Assembly (NCBI GenBank): GCA_022425745.1 | Contig: JAKMEW010000484.1 | Location: 1 to 51,145, forward strand | Direction of reading: 5' to 3' | DNA from: Rubripirellula sp. | GTDB lineage: Bacteria; Planctomycetota; Planctomycetia; Pirellulales; Pirellulaceae | Length of the DNA: 51,145 bases | In this document: positions 8,307 to 17,900 of the stretch, piece after piece | Position numbering within the stretch: the first letter of the stretch is position 1 | How the letters are laid out: every line of letters starts with the position of its first letter | The notes under the pieces: model-generated | Databases searched by the model: none | What the model was told of the DNA's origin: nothing | The model's input: the letters and a program-made list of their open reading frames with translations, nothing else | Translations under genes and position numbers: made by a program

Positions 8307-9620
8307 ATGAAGGTTTTAGTAATTGGAAATGGTGGTAGAGAACATGCATTGGCGTGGAAAATCTCTCAAAGCCCACGAGTCACTAACGTCTATGTCGCAC
8401 CGGGTAACGCTGGCACGGCGAAAGATGCAACGAACGTTCCAATCGCTGTTACGGACCAAGAAGGACTGCTGCGTTTCGCAAAAGAAAACGACATCGGCCT
8501 GACGGTCGTTGGCCCCGAGGCACCACTAGTCGATGGCCTCGTTGATCTCTTTGGAGCAGAAGGCCTGAAGGTTTTTGGTCCGTCCAAGGCTGCGGCAGAG
8601 CTAGAAGGAAGCAAAGTATTTTGCAAGAACCTGCTCCACATGGCCAATGTTCCTACCGCAACCTACCAAAGCTTTCGAACTGCCGAGGAAGCTAGTCGCT
8701 ACATCAAAGAACGTTACCCAGAACCAGAAGACTCAGCAAATGTGGTTGTAAAGGCTGACGGCCTTGCCGCCGGCAAGGGAGTGATTGTCTGTGACACACG
8801 ATCAGAGGCACTCGAAGCGATCGATCGAATCGCAGCTCGCAAAGAGTTTGGAACTGCAGGTAACGAACTGATCATTGAGGAAAAATTAATTGGTATGGAG
8901 GCCAGCGTCTTGGCGATTACTGATGGTGAAACCATCGTCACGCTTCCCGCGGCCCAAGACCATAAACCTGCCTATGATGGTGACCTCGGTCCTAATACTG
9001 GCGGCATGGGAGCCTATTGCCCAACGCCCATCGTCTCTCCAGAAATGATGGAGAAGATTGAGTCAGAAGTATTGGTCCCTGTCGTCCACGCCATGAAACG
9101 GGCTCGTAGACCCTTTAAAGGCGTTCTTTACGCGGGCCTCATGCTGACCTCTTCCGGCCCGAAGGTGCTTGAATTCAATGTGCGGTTTGGTGACCCAGAA
9201 TGCCAGCCCCTTCTCATGCGCCTCAAGACCGATATCGTTGATCTGCTTGAAGCGACTGCAGAGGGGAAACTTTCAGAGATTGAGCCATTACAGTGGGACG
9301 AGAGACCCAGCATCTGTGTTGTCATGGCCAGCGAGGGCTACCCAGACAACTACGAAAAAGGGCGTGTCATCACAGGAATCGACTCGGCTGATGAACTTGA
9401 AAACGTAAAAGTATTTCACGCCGGCACTAGCCTTGAAAATAACGAGGTGGTTAATGACGGTGGCCGAGTACTAGGCGTGACCGCGTTGGGAACAACCATC
9501 AGCACCGCGAAGCTTCAAGCCTACAAGGCAGTAAAAGAAATTCGTTGGCGCGGCGGTTGGTGCCGGAAAGACATCAGTGATAAGGCTTTAGATGCCCGCA
9601 CTAACAACAGCAATAACTAA
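8307..9620 (+). CDS. purD: Phosphoribosylamine-glycine ligase
   Basis: PurD joins glycine to 5-phosphoribosylamine with ATP, the second step of purine synthesis, in the cytoplasm. The 437-residue length is normal. The N-terminal domain opens with KVLVIGNGGREHALAWK, the ATP-grasp domain contains VVKADGLAAGKGVIV and the DHKPAYDGDLGPNTGGMGA stretch, and the metal-binding region EFNVRFGDPECQ is present near residues 291-302. The C-terminal domain ends shortly after the Lys/Arg-rich VKEIRWRGGWCRKD. The gene stands alone; no other pur gene is nearby. It converges with prmC, and a hairpin follows the stop. Confidence 0.97.
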   Translation: MKVLVIGNGGREHALAWKISQSPRVTNVYVAPGNAGTAKDATNVPIAVTDQEGLLRFAKENDIGLTVVGPEAPLVDGLVDLFGAEGLKVFGPSKAAAELEGSKVFCKNLLHMANVPTATYQSFRTAEEASRYIKERYPEPEDSANVVVKADGLAAGKGVIVCDTRSEALEAIDRIAARKEFGTAGNELIIEEKLIGMEASVLAITDGETIVTLPAAQDHKPAYDGDLGPNTGGMGAYCPTPIVSPEMMEKIESEVLVPVVHAMKRARRPFKGVLYAGLMLTSSGPKVLEFNVRFGDPECQPLLMRLKTDIVDLLEATAEGKLSEIEPLQWDERPSICVVMASEGYPDNYEKGRVITGIDSADELENVKVFHAGTSLENNEVVNDGGRVLGVTALGTTISTAKLQAYKAVKEIRWRGGWCRKDISDKALDARTNNSNN

Positions 9621-9626
9621 TTGAAT

Positions 9627-9653
9627 CATCAAACGACCTCAGGGAGTTTGATG
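9627..9653 (+). terminator. Hairpin after purD
   Basis: CATCAAAC and GTTTGATG form a perfect 8-base stem around an 11-base loop, starting seven bases after the purD stop. No T tract follows. It is a likely transcription end or message 3' end for purD, and may also serve the converging prmC. Confidence 0.5.
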
Positions 9654-9751
9654 GTACGGCTTTATGCCCGTTTTGCACTGCCAATCACAAAGCGAGTGGA
9701 TTCGTGCAAGTTGTTCATTTGAGGACTCTCAAGAATAAACAGCTAAGGTCC

Positions 9752-10660
9752 TTATCGCCGACGCATTGAAAGCAAGCGTCGATGACCGGCTAAATCTTTG
9801 ACAAATTTCAACTCGGCAAAAATCTCCGCTTCCTCGGCGATCGCCATAGCTGAATCAGCAATCATTGGGCTCATTTCCACAATACACCAACCGCCTGACA
9901 TAAGGCGGTCACGGCAAAGTTCGATGACTCGCTCAATGATCTCCGTACCCTTTGGGCCAGATACTAAAGCGGTCTTGGGTTCAAAATCTCGAACCGACCG
10001 ATCAAGCTCGCTGTACTCATCCACAGTAATGTAGGGCGGGTTACTACAGATGAGAGAAAAATGTTGAGGCTGGGTTACCACACTGAGCAAATCAGATTGC
10101 ACAAAATCTGATCTTTCGCTTACGCCATGCTTCTCCGCATTCCATTTTGCAATTTGCAATGCATCGACACTGATATCAGTTGCGACAATCTTTGATTGTG
10201 GTAGGTGCTTCGCGAGCGTAATCGCTATGACACCGCTTCCGGTTCCCAAATCTGCGATCCACGGATTGGACTCGAATGAGCCCATTGCATTCACGCAATC
10301 AATGGCCTCGACGATCAGATGCTCCGTCTCTGGTCTCGGTATCAGAGTTGCTTCACTGACACGAAATGAAAGCGAATAAAATTCCCGATAACCAACGATC
10401 TGCGCGACGGGCATACCACTGCCTCGTCGACGCACCATCTCACGAAACGCAACACGTTCGTCGTCGCCCGGAACAGAAGCATACGCCGTGTAGAGCTCAA
10501 CGCGACTGCAGGAACGTGCGTGCGCCAGCAATATTTCAGCATCTAAACGAGGTGAGTCACTGCCCTTGGACCGAAAGAAATCCGTCGTCCACTGCAACAA
10601 TCGGAGCACAGTCCATGGTGCATCATCGCTTTCTGAATTGTGGTTTCCAGTCTGATTCAC
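9752..10660 (-). CDS. prmC: Release factor glutamine methyltransferase PrmC
   Basis: PrmC methylates the glutamine of the GGQ motif in peptide release factors, using S-adenosylmethionine. The protein has 302 residues. The SAM-binding motif DLGTGSG is at about 137-143 and the catalytic NPPY motif at 207-210, as expected for this family. The N-terminal helical domain (about 15-95) carries the family-like SPRLDAEILLAHA. The start is GTG 10660-10658; a TGA of a possible 14-codon leader frame abuts it directly. Its substrate gene prfA is immediately upstream on the same strand, the classic prfA-prmC arrangement, though here 139 bases apart. Confidence 0.95.
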   Translation of the reverse strand: MNQTGNHNSESDDAPWTVLRLLQWTTDFFRSKGSDSPRLDAEILLAHARSCSRVELYTAYASVPGDDERVAFREMVRRRGSGMPVAQIVGYREFYSLSFRVSEATLIPRPETEHLIVEAIDCVNAMGSFESNPWIADLGTGSGVIAITLAKHLPQSKIVATDISVDALQIAKWNAEKHGVSERSDFVQSDLLSVVTQPQHFSLICSNPPYITVDEYSELDRSVRDFEPKTALVSGPKGTEIIERVIELCRDRLMSGGWCIVEMSPMIADSAMAIAEEAEIFAELKFVKDLAGHRRLLSMRRR

Positions 10661-10688
10661 TCAAGCTTCCTGAAGGTGGTCGTGCAGT

Positions 10689-10722
10689 AATTCTATGAGC
10701 TCCACAATTCTATGAGCTCCAC
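10689..10722. repeat. Perfect 17-base tandem duplication upstream of prmC
   Basis: The 17-base unit AATTCTATGAGCTCCAC occurs twice, head to tail and without mismatch, in the gap between prfA and prmC. Exact short tandem copies of this kind usually come from recent replication slippage. It changes the reading frames ahead of prmC; see findings. Confidence 0.9.
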
Positions 10723-10799
10723 CAAAAGTGGCTCTTCTTCATGAAAGCCCTTCATATGCCTTCAAAACTCACTCATGCAGCTACAAAATCTATATAGAC

Positions 10800-11882
10800 C
10801 TAGTCGATCATATCACCACGGAGCTGATCGCGGTCGTATTCGATTAATGCATCGGTCACTGAATCCATATCACCAGTCATGATCTGATCCAATTTGTAAA
10901 TAGTCAAATTGATCCGATGATCGGTAAGTCGGTTCTGAGGAAAATTATATGTCCGAATTCGTTGCGATCGATCGCCAGAACCGATCAGACCTTTTCGAGC
11001 CTGAGCTTGCTTAGCAGCCTCTTCTTCACGCTTCTTTTCGTAGATTCTCGCCTTAAGCACACGCAAGGCTTTCGCTAAGTTCTTGTGCTGACTTTTCTCA
11101 TCCTGACACTGAACCACAATACCCGTCTCATGGTGAGTTAACCGGATTGCAGATTCAGTCTTATTAACGTGCTGCCCACCTGGACCCGACGCGCCAAATT
11201 TATCAACTCGGTAGTCGTCGGATTTTAGTTCAACTTCAACATCCTCAGGTTCTGGCATCACCGCAACCGTAGCAGCGGAGGTGTGCACTCGACCCTGCGT
11301 TTCTGTCTCGGGAACTCGCTGCACTCGGTGTCCCCCTGACTCATATTGCAGGTCCCTAAAGACGCCCTCTCCCTCAAGCGTGAGCGTCAACTCTTTGAAG
11401 CCACCCATCTCCGTGGCGCTTGCATCCATGATCTCCGTTTTCCAACCTCGCTTCTCAGCGTAGCGGCGATACATCTCAAACAAGTCACGAGCAAACAGTG
11501 CTGCCTCGTCACCTCCAGTGCCAGCGCGAATCTCCATCACGCACCGCGTACGATGGCTATCCTCACCACCCACGGTGAGTGATAAAAGCTCCTCCCACAA
11601 TGCTTCCCGCTTAGAACGTAATGTCTCAATTTCAGCCTCTGCCATCTCACGTTCTTCGATGTCCTCAGCCGCCGCAGCCATCTCCTTGCAGCCCTTGATC
11701 TCATCTGTGAGACGCTTGAACTCGCGATACTTGGTCGCAATTTTCGCAAGTCCTCCGTGCTCTCGGGCTGTTGCGCTCATCCGAGCACCATCCCCCAAGA
11801 CTTCAGGGTCAGACATATCACGCTCCAACTGCAAGAAGCGTGCTAGTTTTTCCTCAAGTGTGTCACGTATCGTTGAGCTCAT
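10800..11882 (-). CDS. prfA: Peptide chain release factor 1
   Basis: RF1 recognises UAA and UAG stop codons and triggers release of the finished peptide from the ribosome. The 360-residue length is standard. The catalytic GGQ is at residues 235-237 within [21 protein letters not shown]-type sequence. The codon-recognition PxT tripeptide of RF1 is present as Pro191-Glu-Thr193 in [15 protein letters not shown], which separates it from RF2 (SPF). A coiled N-terminal domain covers about 1-100. It follows rpmE, with a terminator hairpin between them, and precedes prmC, which encodes its modifying enzyme. Confidence 0.97.
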   Translation of the reverse strand: MSSTIRDTLEEKLARFLQLERDMSDPEVLGDGARMSATAREHGGLAKIATKYREFKRLTDEIKGCKEMAAAAEDIEEREMAEAEIETLRSKREALWEELLSLTVGGEDSHRTRCVMEIRAGTGGDEAALFARDLFEMYRRYAEKRGWKTEIMDASATEMGGFKELTLTLEGEGVFRDLQYESGGHRVQRVPETETQGRVHTSAATVAVMPEPEDVEVELKSDDYRVDKFGASGPGGQHVNKTESAIRLTHHETGIVVQCQDEKSQHKNLAKALRVLKARIYEKKREEEAAKQAQARKGLIGSGDRSQRIRTYNFPQNRLTDHRINLTIYKLDQIMTGDMDSVTDALIEYDRDQLRGDMID

Positions 11883-11933
11883 GCGTTTTCTTCAAACAAG
11901 ATTAGCGAGTACCTCAATCAAGGCACTTATTCA

Positions 11934-11975
11934 CAAAAAGAGCCGCGCCGTCTGAGATCCTCAAACGACGCGGCC
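11934..11975 (-). terminator. Intrinsic terminator after rpmE
   Basis: On the minus strand a GC-rich stem (arms around GCCGCG-CGTC and GACG-CGGC, with an inner TGAG/CTCA pairing) is followed by CTTTTTG. It lies about 27 bases past the rpmE stop. The structure fits a factor-independent terminator, so rpmE and prfA are probably not fully co-transcribed. Confidence 0.7.
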
Positions 11976-12001
11976 ATGGGTTTCTCAAGTAGCTTTTCGA
12001 A

Positions 12002-12244
12002 CTACTTCGTTGCAGTTTTCTTCTTCTTGGCCAAGCTTCCGTACGATCCTGCAGCAAACTTCTTCTGGAACTTGTCAATACGTCCAGCAGTGTCAACAAA
12101 CTTGAGCTTACCCGTGTAGTACGGATGACACTCATTGCAAATGTCGATCTTCAACTCAGGTTGGACGCTTCGCGTTGTGAACGAATTCCCGCAACCGCAG
12201 GAAACCTGTGTGTCTTGATAATTTGGATGGATGCCGTCTTTCAT
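12002..12244 (-). CDS. rpmE: 50S ribosomal protein L31
   Basis: L31 is a zinc-binding protein of the large ribosomal subunit. The 80 residues open with [10 protein letters not shown], and the cysteines of the C+ (zinc) form are present: C16 and C18 in SCGCGN, C36 and C39 in ICNECH. The [20 protein letters not shown] block is standard for the family. A Lys-rich tail AKKKKTATK closes it. The order rpmE, prfA, prmC is widespread in bacteria. No paralogue lacking cysteines is visible in the window. Confidence 0.97.
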   Translation of the reverse strand: MKDGIHPNYQDTQVSCGCGNSFTTRSVQPELKIDICNECHPYYTGKLKFVDTAGRIDKFQKKFAAGSYGSLAKKKKTATK

Positions 12245-12430
12245 GGCGTTTTATCTATCAAAAATGGTTGAGGAAGACGCGATCTGGCGTGTGTACAGCC
12301 GCGAAGATCGAGAAGCCTACTCCAGAACCCATCGATAATTCAAGGGCTATGGAGAAGAAAACAAAGCAGAAATGACTCGCAAAGCGCAATCGAAGCAATT
12401 CAGATCGCTAACCGGCAAGCCACACCCCCC

Positions 12431-13396
12431 TCACGGGGATCGGCCTGCATCTCCGTGACCCAGCCTTAATTTCCATCGATCAGCTATCACCGTATCAACC
12501 AGAAGCTGTCCTAGATGATAAATGACCATCGGTAGGATGCTCACTCCACAATCAATCGCGATTTGAAGGCCGACCATTAGTGTCTTCTGACTACCTGCAA
12601 ACCCAATCGCAATTTGCTTATCGGGACCGAGGCCGATCCTGCGAGCAAGCCCCACGCCTATTCGTAAAGAAACCCAATGCACCAGTAGCGCACACACAGT
12701 CAATGTGAGCATCATGGCGAAGCCACCAAATCCTTTTGTGTCTGATTCAGAGGTGACACCACTGGAAATGGCTCCCCAAAAGACCATTGATAGGATGCCG
12801 AACTGTGTAGCTAAGCCTAACTTGGCTTTATTGCGATCAGCCCAACTTGAAGCCCCCAAAGACCTCATCGCCTGGGCAAGAATCAAAGGGAATGCGACCA
12901 ACCATGACAACTTTGAAACCTGTAGCCAAGGATTCACTTGGATCTGTTGCTCTAAAACCAACCAAATCCCAATCGGAACAATGACAACACACCCAAGGTT
13001 CGTCACAACTGTGGTCATCATCGAAATGGAATCGTCTCCACCCGCTCGCCTCGTCCACACCGAGGCCGAAGCCAAAGTACTGGGAACAATTGCAGTCACA
13101 AACAGCCCCCCAAACAACTCATCGGTCAATAAGTAACAGGTAGGCAGTACCAAAACTGGAACTGCAAAGATGTTCACAAATATTGCTAGCAAGGATGGCT
13201 TAGGATGCCTCAGGCTTTGACCAATCTGGCCAGCTGGCAGGGTTACCCCCATCGCCCACATCACTCCAAAGACAATGCTATCCCGAGCCACGCTCCACTG
13301 GAGAATGAAGTCAAACTTAGCGGACAGGCAATAACCGACCAAGAAACTGCAGGCAAGCAAGACAAGAAACCAGTGACGCCTAATAGCAGAACTCAT
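12431..13396 (-). CDS. SBF-like (bile acid:sodium symporter fold) transporter
   Basis: This is a 321-residue integral membrane protein with about ten predicted helices. Near the end it has FAGSQKTLMVGLQIA followed by LPMVIYHLGQLLVD, which fits the SBF-like/CPA family and resembles human SLC10A7 more than classic bile acid carriers. The central VPSTLASASVWTRRAGGDD matches the cross-over region of that fold. Substrate cannot be read from sequence; members move organic anions with sodium or affect calcium handling. It is a single gene, transcribed away from the AsmA-like gene with a 200-base divergent gap, and shares no operon with rpmE downstream. Confidence 0.8.
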   Translation of the reverse strand: MSSAIRRHWFLVLLACSFLVGYCLSAKFDFILQWSVARDSIVFGVMWAMGVTLPAGQIGQSLRHPKPSLLAIFVNIFAVPVLVLPTCYLLTDELFGGLFVTAIVPSTLASASVWTRRAGGDDSISMMTTVVTNLGCVVIVPIGIWLVLEQQIQVNPWLQVSKLSWLVAFPLILAQAMRSLGASSWADRNKAKLGLATQFGILSMVFWGAISSGVTSESDTKGFGGFAMMLTLTVCALLVHWVSLRIGVGLARRIGLGPDKQIAIGFAGSQKTLMVGLQIAIDCGVSILPMVIYHLGQLLVDTVIADRWKLRLGHGDAGRSP

Positions 13397-13598
13397 CTCG
13401 CAATTTCCCGGAACGCTCTTTCGTCGAACTGTTCGCTCTACCTAATATGGAATTAGTCCAAGCTTGCATAGTGATGTTACGTTTTACTAGCAACCACTTC
13501 CGATGTTAATCGCAAAGCTTGGATCGATGTTGCTAACGATTCCAGACTACTAGACAACTCCGGATCGCGGCCGGTGCCACCGACTTGTGAGAACGCTC

Positions 13599-14963
13599 AT
13601 GCATGAACGAACCCAGCAAGCAATTGCTAGGCTGTTGTTCGTTCTATGCTGCGCAGGCCCCAGTTGCCTAACACTAGGCTGGATCACGCTCACCAACAGC
13701 GACTGGTATCAGTCCCGCACGACTGAGAGACTGGAAGCCTCAATCCAACATTCACTGGGTTTAATTGTTGAATTCGAAGAACATCAGCACCCGGCCCCTA
13801 ATCGTTGGATCCTCTCGAACGTCACACTTAGACACCCAGAGACTTTGGTGAAAATTGGCAGAGTACGGGAGATCCATTGGGTAAACAACTCCGATGAGTC
13901 AAGGATCCTACTTGAGCAACCAGAGATTGAAGCCAGACACCTCACCATGTTTTGGGAATCCATCCACAATGAAATTCTACGTCGTCCTCAGGAGTTTACA
14001 TCCCCTATTTCGATTGCGGCCAATGACCTAACGATCCAAAACGGCAATCAAGCATTCACACTCAGCGATCTCGACGCGAGACTCGCTAATTCAGGAAATA
14101 ACTCATCCTTGTCAGCTCAGCTACAACTAGCAGATCAACTCGGTCAGTCTCCGATGATGTTGGAAATCCTTAGAGACCGGGGTGATCACCAAGACAAACA
14201 ATCACCAGCGTTGATAACCACCGTCACACTGAACACCAACGGAACCCCCCTTCCCTGCTCCGTATTAGCCGATTTCGCGACACCTTTTGAGCAGCTCGGC
14301 CAAACAGCAAGCTTCACGGGTCAACTTCGATGTCAGTGGACCGTGGATCAATGGCAACTAGACCTTAGTGGCTCTCGATTCGAATCACTTGAACTGGATC
14401 GACTTTTCGAGAATCAATCTCATCGGCTATCTGGTACCGCATCAATACAGCTTGATCACTGCTTAATTGCGCCACACCTAAACCAGAGTGAAATCTATGG
14501 GATGCTAAAAGCGAGCGAAGGACTGATCGGAAAAAACCTACTGCACCAGGCGAGCGATCACTTAAAACTCAGATTGTTGCAAACTGAGTTGTGGAGCCAA
14601 TATTCGGGTGACGTACCGTACGACATTTTTTCCATCGGATTCACCATAAGTGGAACGCAGCTTCAACTCGATGGAATTTGTCAAAACTACGCGGGTTACG
14701 AGAATTATCCCAAAGGTACAGCGATCATCCTTAATGGATATCCGCTTGCTCAGACCACCGATGAATCACTTGAATCATTGCGACTACTTACGACAATCGC
14801 ACCAACTCATAGTGTCCCAGTACCACTATCTCAGCAAACTCATTGGCTGACAAACATCCTTTTACCTCCGAGCCGACTATCACCACCATCTTTAACTACT
14901 CCGCCGCGGATTCGCTCAGCGCGTCTGTGGCAAGGTGGCCCGGCGGTTAAACAACCGCAATAA
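13599..14963 (+). CDS. AsmA-like exported/membrane protein, function unknown
   Basis: The product has 454 residues from ATG 13599 (GTG 13587 is an in-frame alternative). It has one N-terminal membrane span (about residues 8-30) and a long extracytoplasmic part. The repeating beta-strand character, with pieces such as WQLDLSGSRFESLELDRLF, LSGTASIQLDHC and a late GMLKASEGLIGKNLL, recalls AsmA/TamB-type envelope proteins that carry lipids between membranes. That is a weak fold-level resemblance, not a motif match. A Pro/Ser-rich tail ends the protein. It stands alone, divergent from the SBF-like gene and convergent with the cytochrome c maturation gene. Confidence 0.6.
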   Translation: MHERTQQAIARLLFVLCCAGPSCLTLGWITLTNSDWYQSRTTERLEASIQHSLGLIVEFEEHQHPAPNRWILSNVTLRHPETLVKIGRVREIHWVNNSDESRILLEQPEIEARHLTMFWESIHNEILRRPQEFTSPISIAANDLTIQNGNQAFTLSDLDARLANSGNNSSLSAQLQLADQLGQSPMMLEILRDRGDHQDKQSPALITTVTLNTNGTPLPCSVLADFATPFEQLGQTASFTGQLRCQWTVDQWQLDLSGSRFESLELDRLFENQSHRLSGTASIQLDHCLIAPHLNQSEIYGMLKASEGLIGKNLLHQASDHLKLRLLQTELWSQYSGDVPYDIFSIGFTISGTQLQLDGICQNYAGYENYPKGTAIILNGYPLAQTTDESLESLRLLTTIAPTHSVPVPLSQQTHWLTNILLPPSRLSPPSLTTPPRIRSARLWQGGPAVKQPQ

Positions 14964-14992
14964 AACAAATCGGTCTATCAGCCTCGAGACTC

Positions 14993-17900
14993 CTAGGTTG
15001 CCTTGCCGAAGGGCATTCGGAGCCAGCGGAATAGAGAATCGACTGCAATCATCGCTATTTGACTTGCAATGAAAATTGACAGCCACATCAAGACACCAGA
15101 TGTAAATCCGTAACTGTGTAGACCAATCCCTAATTCATTGGTTCCAAACCAACTCCATGCAGTCACAATATTGCCACCAATCGCCAGCAGTGAGAAACCC
15201 CTTGCCCCAACAAGGCCATCCCAACGGGCGTGCAACATCAGTGCGTTCCATATGACAATCAGCAAAGCACCGTTTTCCTTAGGATCCCATCCCCAGAATC
15301 GCCCCCAACTATCATCAGCCCACAAACCTCCGAGAACCGTTCCAACGAAGCTGAAAAGGATCCCAAAACAGGCGATACCGTAACAGCAGCGGTACAAATC
15401 CCTGAGGGTCTTTTCACTGCCTCGCAACCATCCCGCAACGAGATAAGCAATGCCTAAGGTTCCTGCAACCATCGTTGCAACATACCCGAGAGTCACACTA
15501 ATCACGTGCGTAGCAAGCCAAAACTGTGTATCCAAGACAGCTTCGAGAACGGGCATCGTATCACCCGTGTTCAAGCCGTAAGCCACCAAAAGTGTTAACA
15601 CTCCCGCGGCGGCTGCCAATACATTGCCAATTCCATAGCGAAACAGCTTTTCCAAAACCAAAGAAAACAGCACTGCCGCCCAACCAATGAATACGGCTGA
15701 AGAATAAATATTAATAACCGGCGCTCTGCCTGTGATCGCAATCCGACAGACAATAGCAATGGTATGAATTAGTAACGCAACGACCAGCGCGCCCCAAACT
15801 CCCTGCCGCAATCGAGGCATGTTCTTAGCAAAGCAGGCTAAACCTAGCACCAACGCGATTAAGTAAAGAACCAAAGCCGTACCCGTTGGCCAATTGGATT
15901 GCATCCAACGCTCCAGCGAAACCATACTTTTTCGATAGCCCGGTACTGGGTAAGCGGCAACCAGCTCAAGATGCTTATCAACCGCACCATTGAAAGCCTC
16001 CGAATCATTTTCGCTGTAAGCATTAATCATGTTCGAAAATGTCTCGACACCTGGCTTTGCCACAACCACTTTCGGGTCATCTGCCGAGGCCTGCTCACGC
16101 AGATGATCAAACCTCGCTGAAGCAAAAGCCATCCATGAGGGATCTACAGGATCCAGTTCGATGTCCTCTGGAGATGGGCTAACGATAGCTGGTGCATTCA
16201 TGCTTTTCAGAGCGCTCATTCGATTCTCCAGCTGTCTCAATGCAAAGAGCAATCGAGTTTGCTCGTCAGCACCAGGGAACATCTGCTCAAACTGCTCGGC
16301 TGGGATTTCTTGGAGCGACTGCTCAGGCAGCCCAAAAGTCGCAGCGGTGAGCGTGTATTGTCGGGTGCGACTATCTAACTCAACTAGTTTTCGTTCCTTG
16401 AATGATCGATCTCGTGGCTCTTTCTTCATTGCCGCTTCCACTTGAGGGCTGACGGCATCCCACTTAGCTAGGATTTCGTTAAGGGAGTAGAGCTTGCTCT
16501 TCCTCCTTTCAAGATCAAGTTCACTGCGTACCTCTTCAGCATCGATTCGAAACATCTTCAAATGCCTCAAATCAGGACTATCAATCGCTACCTCCATTAA
16601 CCACTGCATTGCCGACAACTTTGAGGAAGATGCTTTTTCCCTAGAAGTATCGATGAGCTTACCTGTACCAGCGACCCGCTTCTTGATCTCAGGAGTCGAA
16701 GCATCGAGTGGTAAACTTTCTCGATTGCTTATCGCTTTGAGGGCTTGCCGAGCGTATGAGTCCAATGGCATGACGCGTCCGCGGAAACTGGCTGGGATCG
16801 ACCCCGCAGTGTAGAAATCAAATTCCATTTGCCGGGCCTGTGGTCTCATTGAATAAGTTACCGCCTGCCAAGGCACCATCATGTAGACGCCAAGCAAAAC
16901 AAAAGCACCGATAGTTATCCAAGATGGCGAGAGCCAGAATTTTGGACCAGTCTGTTTCTCAGAAGCAATATCAGCCGAATCGGCAGTGGCAAGCTGAGTC
17001 GCGTGCTTCGCCTCTCGTTCTCGACGTCTCAGAAATCTTGTCAGTGTTCCCATGAAATGAGCAAGCATTCCGAGAGCAGTGATGCTGCATGCCACATACG
17101 GAATCAACCAGCCTGAATTACGTACCACCTGGATCCCGGTCATTTCCTTGCCACCGGGTAACGCCGAGTAGTTTGACTGGTAGAAGGTTTCGCCTCGATA
17201 ACGCAACGGATTGTTCATCCAAACTCTCTCACGACGATCTTCACCAGTCTCCGGATCGATGATTCGAATGAAGGATGAGTAATCTCTTGGCGTTGCCGTA
17301 CCGCTGTAAGTCACTTGCCGCACGTCTTCAAGCTGTACCCAATACGGCTTGACCTCGCGATGCAACTTCAAACCGAATTCATATTTCTTGCCAGCAACGT
17401 CGACCGAATCATAGAGATCCTTGGAAGTACTACTGGGCACTAAAATCTCACGATCGGAAATGATCTGACTAACAAGGAACACGCCTAGCGATTCCTTGGA
17501 ATCTTTATCCAAGAGTTCAATGTAAGCTGAGGCTAGGTTAATTTCTGAATCTGCTCCGCCAGACTTACTCGCCTCTCTTGCAATCACCTCAAGTCCAATA
17601 CCTTTGGTTGCAAGGTTCTGCTCTTCTTTTGGATCCTCGAGGCTCGAATTCTCATAGAACGCTTTCACCCGAACATCAACGGGAAGCTGAGTATCCTGAA
17701 TGAGCTCTCCCGATCTCTCTGCCGCCACCAGCATCGATGCAGGAATCGGCGCAACGACGATTTCCTGATTCTGCTCATCCTCTTGAAGAAAGGCCAATTC
17801 GATCTCGTCAAGATTTACCAAAGTGTTCGCGGATTGCCCCTCCACCAAAGTCAAACGCTGCTCCAGCTGGCGGTCACCAAAAACAAACTGACCGAACATC

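Noticed and set aside
11518-11955. 145-codon plus-strand frame opposite prfA
   Set aside because: Antisense to a fully conserved release factor gene, no domain, no plausible start signal.
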